Assembly (NCBI GenBank): GCA_008694505.1
Contig: VZDJ01000219.1
Span: forward strand, 14,451,058-14,515,057
Source of the DNA: Cyanoderma ruficeps
Lineage: Eukaryota > Chordata > Aves > Passeriformes > Timaliidae
Reading direction: 5' to 3'
DNA: 64,000 nucleotides
Shown here in pieces: positions 44,251-64,000 of the stretch (within the stretch, counting starts at the first letter, position 1; each line of letters opens with the position of its first letter). The notes below the pieces were generated by a model, which did not search any database, was not told the DNA's origin, and saw nothing but the letters and a program-made list of their open reading frames with translations. A program made the translations under genes and the position numbers.

Positions 44251-45795
44251 ATGCACTGGTGGAAAGTGATGGCAGTCCTTCTGCTCTGCTCACTGCTGCT
44301 CAGCCAGGTAAACTGAGATAACGCTGAAATAAACTATTTATGGGCTAATTCAAAGGACATAAAAGCTGTTATGATTTGGATGGACAACTGGCAGAAGTTA
44401 AGAGGGGGCTTTTTAGAGGATCCAGCATCATAAAAATGTAGTTACTGCCTAGGGAATACTGGGCTACTCTGAGCCACAGCTCAGCCAGTGATTCTGCCTT
44501 CACTCCCAAGACGATTCAAACCATCATTAATTCTGGTAGAGATTTCTTTGGGGTTGGGCTACCAGCAGTGCTTTACCCTGTGGGTGCTGCCATCTGAAAA
44601 CCAGAAAGATTTCAAGCTCCTCACTTGAAATGAAGAGCGCTGAGCTCAGCAGCAGGAGGAGGGAGTGTCCTGACGGTCACCCCGCTGTGTTTCAGAGCCA
44701 CGGCGTGTCCCTGTCCCTGCGGCAGCCCCAGGCCCAGCCCCGCAGCCCCCGGCAGCGGCGGATGACGCCCTTCTGGAGAGGAGTGTCCCTGAGACCCATC
44801 GGAGCCTCCTGCAGGGACAACAGCGAGTGCCTCACCATGCTCTGCAGGTAACCACGCTCAGCGCGCTGGGATGCAGAGAACTTCCCACCTGGGCTCAGCC
44901 AAACGGGATCCAGAGGTCACTTAGTGCATCAAAAAAAGATACTAGGAATAGGGGATGGGGCAACAGACTCAGACTCTTTAGTAAGCAGAGCAAACAGAGC
45001 AGAGTCCAGGTCTCCCGAGTGCCTTTCACTGCAACCCCAAATAACCTGGCTGGGCAAAGAGAACAGAGGGCTCCAGACAGCTTTTAGACAACTTACAGAC
45101 CTTCCCATTAACCCTTCCTCTTACAGCATGTACTAACAAAAGGTGAAAAAGCCTGTATTAATATCTTACCCTAAATTAATTACTTTAAGCTCATAGTTTA
45201 AAAAGCAACTAGGATATCAAAAGCTGTTTAGTTCTCATTAGGCATGAGCAAATTGTCCAACAACTCATACACTGATTAGTTAAAATTATTACTTAATGAC
45301 TGAAAGGTGGTTTTGTATGGTACCTGTTGTACACATACACCAGCACTCAGAGACAGGACAGAAAATAGTCATTTTCTACTATATGTAAATAGCAGTAATG
45401 GCTAAGTATAATCTATTATTAATGAATATTGTATATCCTATTATTAATTAATATCTTATTATTAATGAATATCCTATTATTAATGAACATTATTATAAAT
45501 AAGCCTATTTTATATTATAAATTATTAGGATAAATAAGTAAATAGGACAGGGTGGTGGGGCTGCTATGCTGTTTGGAATCCTGACAGAAAGCAAAGACTG
45601 AAAAATGAACCAAGACCGAACAGCTGAGGGGAACTGAGTGTGCCTGAACCCAGCACTGCTGGCTCAGGGGCACAAAGATGCACCTGGGCCCCCTGGCTGA
45701 GCCTGGCAGGGGCAGCCCCAGCTCCCAGTGCCTCATGGTTTTGTTTTTTTTTCCCCAGGAAAAATCGCTGCCTCCTCTCCACGGCCTCAGCGTGA
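44251..45795 (+). CDS. LEAP2: LEAP2, liver-expressed antimicrobial peptide 2, 3 exons
   Basis: LEAP2 is a secreted peptide of liver and intestine, known as a ghrelin receptor (GHSR) antagonist and inverse agonist and as an antimicrobial peptide. Exons are 44251-44307, 44696-44847 and 45759-45795, giving an 81-residue precursor. A signal peptide ([19 protein letters not shown]) fills exon 1. A short propeptide ends in a furin-type RQRR, followed by a mature peptide of 40 residues beginning [17 protein letters not shown]. Its four cysteines, at mature positions 17, 23, 28 and 33, form the usual pairs. The GHSR-contacting N-terminus matches the human one. Changes cluster in the C-terminal part, where LTMLCRKNRC replaces the more basic human sequence. 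The short third exon supplies only [11 protein letters not shown]. Confidence 0.96.
45410..45500 (+). repeat. AT-rich 18-bp minisatellite in LEAP2 intron 2
   Basis: The unit TATTATTAATGAATATCC recurs about four times with changes between 45414 and 45490 inside intron 2. Confidence 0.85.
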
Positions 45796-45999
45796 GCTGG
45801 CACCAAGCACAGCCTGCACTGTTACTGCTGACCATGCTCCACACACTTGGGATGTATTTATTGACTGCTCAGGAGCTGGAAGGGCCTCGAGCAATCAGGG
45901 TATTTAATATTTCTGTCACATGTGCTGATAAAAGGACTTCAAAGAGCTCGAGAGCATCTCCTCCCACAGCCATGCCTCAGGAGGCCTCTGGCCAAGCTC

Positions 46000-46005
46000 A
46001 ATAAA
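46000..46005 (+). terminator. LEAP2 polyadenylation signal
   Basis: AATAAA lies 205 nt after the LEAP2 stop codon, followed by a T/G-rich stretch at 46026-46045 that fits a downstream element. Confidence 0.85.
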
Positions 46006-46009
46006 AGGG

Positions 46010-46635
46010 CTCTGCATCTCCTCCTCGTTGGTTTTTTTTGTAATGTTTTCTATTATTTATTTGAAGGTGCGAATTAAAATATATATTCAGCAAAGCAGCT
46101 TGGTTTTCCTTGTATCTTGAGCAAAGTGGACGGTGAGCACAGAGCTGGGGTTTAATTCCAGCCAGACTTTGGACATTTATCCTTCCCCCTGGCAAGAGCA
46201 TAAAGTGGATCAGGCCCCATCTCCTCCCAATCGAGCTCTTATCAGTCCCCTGATAAAGGCCTGTTGGAAAGAGGGAGCCAAACTGATAATACTGATAGCA
46301 ATTCCAATATCCCAAATATATCCAGCGATAAGTGGAATGAGAACTATTTACTCTTAATTACTTCTAATCAAATTTACTTAAATACATGTCCTAGACTGAC
46401 TTTTGCCACTGACCTTATCTCCTGTCTTAAAATGAATTGATCAAAATGCTGTTCTGATGTGTTGGATGTCGACCTGGAGGCTGAAAGACAAAAAAAACAA
46501 TTCAACAAGTCTGGACACGCTTGATGCTACTTTTGTTTCACAGAGGATCAAGGAAAGAAAATTCTGCTTAAAAATGCACTTCCAGAGAGGAGAAGGCCCC
46601 ACAAAACAGATACAAGCACAGGGGGTTGGAAGTTT
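46010..46635. other. Gap between convergent LEAP2 and AFF4 3' ends
   Basis: About 600 bp separate the LEAP2 poly(A) signal from the presumed AFF4 one. No gene or repeat was recognised. Confidence 0.45.
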
Positions 46636-46657
46636 AATACAGAAAATCTATTTGATA

Positions 46658-46663
46658 TTTATT
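46658..46663 (-). terminator. Candidate distal AFF4 polyadenylation signal
   Basis: AATAAA on the minus strand within an AT-rich block. It is the last hexamer before the LEAP2 gene end and a plausible distal site. Confidence 0.5.
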
Positions 46664-48360
46664 AAACTTAGTTTCTCCAGTTACAGTTTTGCATTGTACA
46701 AAGCATTTTAATGACACAGTAGTTAAAAAGATCTTTACAAATTGAAATGTGATACCCTTTTCTCCAAATATTTTAATTGCCATAAATTTGTTTAAAAATA
46801 CACATTAAACGCATGTTTCAGACACTAAACTTTCTATAATCTCAATACCACAAAATACATAGAATATACTATACAGATGTGGAAAAAATCTAGTTAGTAT
46901 ATAATACTTTGCTCACCATTAACAGCTTTATTACGTGAAATGCACATACTGACTTAGAAATCCTAATTTTGAGCCCCAAAGTACCCTTTGAAATTTCAAA
47001 TGTATTGCAACAAATAAAATCACAGTTTGTTTCTTTTTTTTTCCGGTTTTGGTTGAAGACAGATGTCCAAATCTTTTTTGATAGAAAACAAAATGTAACA
47101 CATGGACTTGTCATGTACAAAGCATAAAACAGAGACATCCCATTAGTTACTAATAGTACCTTTCTGTAGGATTAATCAGGGCTTCCTTTGTAAGTGACAG
47201 GTTAAAAGTTACCTCCCCTCCCCAGCCCTTCCCCAAAAGAAAAACCCCATTCTTCACCAAATAATAATTTCAAATAAGATAAAGGATTTTTAATAAATAT
47301 ATAAGCACTTTATCCTCCATATACAAAATTTTTTTAAAACAATTTAAAAGGGGGACCAGATACAAACGTCAGGAACTGTGCTTGGAAAGTCATGCCTGGT
47401 CCTTGGAGTAGAGTTTGGGATGTGGAATGCCAGGGCAGCGCCGGGAGCCGTGTCCCGGGACAGGGACAGAGCCTGGAGCCAGCAATGGGCCCACTGCCCC
47501 GGGGAATTCAATTCCCAGCTGGAATTAGAGCAGGGCAAGCACGGCCACGCCAAGAGCTCAGCCCCCCGAGCTGCCACAGCAGCTGGAATTGCTCCCAAGG
47601 GGACGCAGGGGCTGAGGAGAGCCCGGCCCGGGGGCAGCACTGCCCTTCCCTCCCCGAGGGCACCAAACACTGGGACACACCAGGATTCCCACCAACACAT
47701 CCTGCCTGGGAAACCCCTCCTGCAACACCTCTGCACCTGGGGGATTGGAGAGCAAAGCTCTGGCTCCTCTCTGTCCTTCAGGATGTCCAGCACTGACCTC
47801 ATTGCTCGGGAACAGGGGTTTTCCAGAACGCTGACACATCACAGGGAGAAGTTTCAACCCTGATCCAAGGATTTGTCGTGAAGGTTAAGAATTTGGAAGT
47901 TGTTTACTCCCCAATGGGTAATTCAAACTTGACTTGCTCAGGCCCTTGTGGATCTGCCTCAATGGAAACACTGCAGTGACAGCGAAGATCTTTTCAGAAA
48001 ACGACATTAAATACAGCAAAGGTAGTTTCTCTCTCTTTCCAGCAGTTTGCCTTTTGGCAAACTCCATAATTCTCTGCCTACGGCTTTATTTTACTTGCCC
48101 CAGGCAAGTGCTACATCATTCCCATAAATTCTGACTCTCTGTGTGTTGGGGCCATTCATAAATACATTTCAGGGCATTTTTTGTTACCACAGCAATCAAG
48201 CCTCAGCAATCTAAAGGAATATACATTGCACTCCTGGATAATATGCAATATTTATCACCAATAAGATGGTGACTCAGCACTCAATAAATAATATATCAAT
48301 ATAGTCAGTTGCACCATAATCTAAAAACAAGTATAACATATACTTTGGACAGACTGAGTC

Positions 48361-48381
48361 ATATATATATACATATATATT
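48361..48381. repeat. TA dinucleotide microsatellite
   Basis: An alternating TA run with a single C interruption lies within the presumed AFF4 3' UTR. Confidence 0.85.
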
Positions 48382-51300
48382 AAAAGACACATACAATACA
48401 AATTGCATACTGCCATCGAAGCCAAGGAGAGCCGTCCGTCTGCTCTGCTTTATGGCTGAGATTCAAATCAAAACAAAACTCTTGGGCTGGTTTACTCTGG
48501 TGTCCTGAAGATTTGTTTGGAATTATAAATAAATGGTTTGCACCTTTATCACCTGGAACCTGCAAGTCTGAGAGCAAAGTCAAACAGCACAGATAGCTGA
48601 GCAAGCCTAGTCTGATTGAGCCATTTTTAAGATTCACCAACTGGGGCCATGATCAGCAAGGGAATTAAAATTACAGTTTTGATATGCATTGATACATATT
48701 CCCTGTGCAGGGAATCATTTGGGAAGCCAGGATTGGGGAGTCCCTCCTTAGTCACTCCTGTGACCTGCACTCCCCCTGTGGTGCTGGGAGCTGCCAAGGA
48801 CAGGGACAGAGCCCTCCGACGTTGGCAGAGGGATGGAAGCCGAGAATGTATCTGCTTTTTTTTTTTTTTTGGCTATAAATCTGATCAAGTACAGAACTCC
48901 CCTCTTGGAAACAAGGGTCAATCCCAAATTAAGATATGCTTTTGGAATTGAGAGGTCTGAACTGATCTGTTTGCACCAGCCCCAGCTGCACAAGGCATTT
49001 CCTATCCATCCCCAAGCCCCCTGCGGATCCCCCACATGGACACAATGCCTGGGACAGCACTCCAGAGGCTCTGCCACCACGGAGTCCACCCTTCAGCTGG
49101 GACACTTCCAACCAGCTCAGGTCCACATTTTGACATGATGCAAAAAAAAAAAAGCCTTCTGCTTGTTTGGAGCCAATTTCTAAGATCCACTGCTCTGGGG
49201 ATAAGCGATGCGTTTTCAAGGGGCCAATTTCGCGCGACACCAAAAGGTATTTGTGGGACTCTAGTTAAGGAAAACAAAATTCCCCGAGATGACACCATTC
49301 CTGCTGACAGCAATGGTGACTGTGCACAAAGGAGCAAGCCAAGAACAGCCACGCTGGCTAGTGCAGCACTACACACAAACCCACCCACGAATGCAACTTC
49401 TACCAAGGGATTTCTCAGCGTCAGAGGTGTGCGAGGCACTTCAGAGGAGGAAAGGAAACACAGCTGACAGTGTCCCATGCCCACGGCGGGGAGTTCGAGG
49501 GTACAGAGTTCTGTCTCCAACAGCAAAGACTAACAGAAAGGTGACCTTGCACAGTGATTCCATAAAAAGGATGCTCGGACAGACCTGAAGAGTCGAGTCA
49601 GGGAGAGCCCCAGGTCTGTTCCCCGTTTATCAATCCGGACGTAGCAAAGCTTTTCTGGAAGTACAAAACACGCTGGGACGCAAAGGAAGCTCTACGAAGA
49701 TGCAGCTACCTTGTAGTAGGTTACTAATTTGCAAAACTTCTAAACTCTTAAAGCCCATAGGACATACTGCAGTACTAAGGAGCGTAGAATTCTATTCCTT
49801 CTCTCGAGGTTGCCGTGATTTTGGCACTTAACTACACCTACACAAAAATTTTAGTGCAATAATTTTCCTGAACATGCACGTTCATATCTGGTACAGAATA
49901 AAAGGGTTCAATGGGAGAGAAAACAAAGCAGCATTCCACAATCTCACTCCAAAGGATTCAGAGTTGGACTCTGGGGAAGGAGACCACCGCGATGAGTCAG
50001 TTTGAGTGACAGACACTGGGACTTTGAAAAAGGAAATGGAATTTTACCCAAGTACTGCAGAAGACCACTGCATACAGTATACCTGGTCCTGCTGTAAAAC
50101 ATCTTGTAAACAGTTCATAAAATCTTCATCTAAAAGTAAGGCATAAGGCACACCAGACAAGTTGGGGGCACTAAGCAATACTGAAAGCAGTAGCATTTGA
50201 AACCTTTAACTCAGACAAGCACCTCACGTGGAAAGGTACTTTGGTTTGCACTCGGAGAGGGGCCACCTGCAGCTCCAGCAACCCTCTGTGGCACCCAGCA
50301 GCCCCTCGGGAGTGGACGTGACATGAACGGGACCTTCATTAGCACGGGGTAAAGCCAAGTTTGCCATCCACCCTGCACAGCACAGTGCTTCCTGCAGGAG
50401 CAGCTCTGCTCCCAGCCCACGGCGGCTGCTGCACTGCCAGCCTGTAGTGTCCATCGCCCAGCAGACCCTAAGAGGACGACACGGACCTAGAGTTCTACTA
50501 AAGATTCCTGGTTTCTCAGTCAATGGAAAACACGCAAATGACGGTTCTGGTAGGAATTGAACTACTCTTGGGTTTGGAACCACAAAGTTCCCCGATTTCC
50601 TGACTGTCAAAAAGCGACAAGCACGGAAACAAAAGGTATTTGAAATGAAGAGATGCAAAAAAAGCACGAGATTGTCCTTTTCCAAAGCCTTTCCTGTTTG
50701 CATCGCACCCACTGGACTGAAGGTCGTTCCTACACCATTGCCTGGACGTTACATTAAATGCAAATTACTGTAATGTTTTGTGATTGTTATAGTGTTAATC
50801 CATGGCTTGAAGCTGCCTTGGAAACAATCCAAGGCAGATCCAGCTAAATATTTTTCCATATAAATTTCTTTATAATTCATTTAAATGAAGTATCTCAATA
50901 CGTAGAAGAATATCTGAAACTTTTCTATTTAGTACAAATTCTGCAATAATAAATCTGTAGTTGTCATTTATTAGTCGACTCATAGGCATTAGGCATGAGA
51001 AGTATGGTGTCCCTACTCGTTAGAACCTATCAACCCTAGTTCCTTTTACAGGCTCTACCACCACAAGACATTACAGAGTAACAAAGCTCACAAAGTACTT
51101 AAATAAAGTGTCTAGGTTTAATTTCTAAGTACTCAAAAGGGGAAATTTAGGGAGGAAGAAATAGCTAAAACCAGCCCCAAAGGGGGCTTTTTCAAAATTA
51201 AAATTAAAAAAATTAAAATAAATAGGATTTAAACTGACTATTCATGTATTGTGACTGGAATCCCAATGATCCATCCACGACAGATCAGCGAAACCACCAT

Positions 51301-51540
51301 TTTTATGTAGCGAATTTTCAAATATTTAAATAACTTAAACCGGGAACACTGGAGAAGTCCACGAACCAGCTGATTTGGGGGGGTTAAAACACAAAAACAC
51401 GAATGAGGATGGGAGACGTGGGAAAGCATTCCTTGCTCTTAGTGTCAACTAAGCAATGTGTTATGGCAGTTCTTCCTTATTGACATGACACAGTGTTGTG
51501 GAGAGGAGTCAGAGGCAGCTGAAGAAGGGGCTGGGGGTCC

Positions 51541-63532
<11,992 letters not shown>

Positions 63533-63539
63533 CTGCAAT

Positions 63540-64000
63540 TAAAGAACAGAGCATGAAGCTTCTAGAAGCTATTTTAGGCTTGTATATACAATTAAGTTGC
63601 AAAACATTGGTTTAGAGCCTTTCATTTTTTTAAAATTCATTATTTGCAGTAGTTTAAATTGATCTGTATTTTCCTTATACAGAAAGAGAAGCAGCGTTAT
63701 TTTTTCCAAGTTTTCAGCACAAATCTCTATATTCTGACTCCAGTTGTGAGAGTTCCCATTTCTATCACTAATTAATATCCTGTTTCCACCTTTTTGAATC
63801 AGATGATTCAGCATTTCACAATCATTTTCCTGAGATGCCCAGGGTAAGTGGAGTTCACCCACCCCAAGTTTTCCACCTGAAGAAAATCAAGTACCAGAAC
63901 TGGGAACAGGAATAAAAGAAACCCCAGAGCAGTTGGGGTTACTGGGCAGCACAGACACATATTTTATTTTTATTTAGCATATTAAGTGCCAGTCTGGCAG
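63540..64000 (-). other. AFF4 intron at the right edge
   Basis: AT-rich intron sequence upstream of the exon at 63495-63532. No further AFF4 exon was recognised before the window ends. Confidence 0.6.

Larger units (their letters stand above)
46640..51540 (-). other. AFF4: AFF4 3' UTR (presumed)
   Basis: From the AFF4 stop codon about 4.9 kb runs leftward without another gene, to a minus-strand AATAAA at 46658-46663. Mammalian AFF4 also has a 3' UTR of several kilobases and also converges on LEAP2. Internal features include a T15 run at 48856-48870 (A-tract in the mRNA sense) and a TA dinucleotide run at 48361-48381. Earlier poly(A) sites are possible; the extent is inferred. Confidence 0.6.

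Overview
This is a nuclear window from a bird, most likely a songbird (Passeriformes). The evidence is compact vertebrate split genes with canonical GT-AG introns, many 5'-truncated CR1 LINE pieces ending in the typical ATTCYATG-like tail, and one short tRNA-Ile-headed SINE with a CR1-like tail, a type described from passerines. No prokaryotic, viral or CRISPR features were seen.

Layout from left to right. (1) 1-7.4 kb: exon 1 and the CpG-island promoter of PWWP2A (minus strand; later exons lie beyond the left edge), flanked by CR1 copies. (2) 7.4-22 kb: a gene desert of about 14.6 kb holding CR1 fragments, the SINE and a homeodomain-motif-rich stretch. (3) 22.0-24.0 kb: FABP6, ileal bile-acid-binding protein, complete in four exons (plus). 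(4) 24.8-26.8 kb: C1QTNF2, a secreted collagen/C1q protein, both coding exons (minus), tail-to-tail with FABP6. (5) 26.8-33.9 kb: a 7 kb spacer with no recognisable gene. (6) 34.0-36.4 kb: GDF9, the oocyte TGF-beta family factor, two exons (plus). (7) 37.9-39.0 kb: AT-rich degenerate tandem repeats followed by a second tandem array just upstream of UQCRQ. (8) 39.3-40.0 kb: UQCRQ, a complex III subunit, two exons (plus). (9) 44.25-45.8 kb: LEAP2, a liver peptide and ghrelin-receptor antagonist, three exons (plus). (10) 46.6-63.5 kb: the 3' UTR and the last 13 coding exons of AFF4, the super elongation complex scaffold (minus); its 5' half lies beyond the right edge.

The genes are not an operon and do not share one pathway. 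The window joins two blocks that are separate on human chromosome 5: PWWP2A-FABP6-C1QTNF2 (5q33.3 neighbourhood) and GDF9-UQCRQ-LEAP2-AFF4 (5q31.1 neighbourhood). GDF9 points the same way as UQCRQ, whereas in human the two are divergent. CCNJL, which sits between FABP6 and C1QTNF2 in human, is absent from that gap. These order differences, and the tandem repeats piled around UQCRQ, are the most interesting structural features. No wholly new biological system was recognised. All exon junctions were read by hand from splice sites and reading phase; FABP6, C1QTNF2, GDF9, UQCRQ, LEAP2 and the AFF4 part each splice to one uninterrupted frame.
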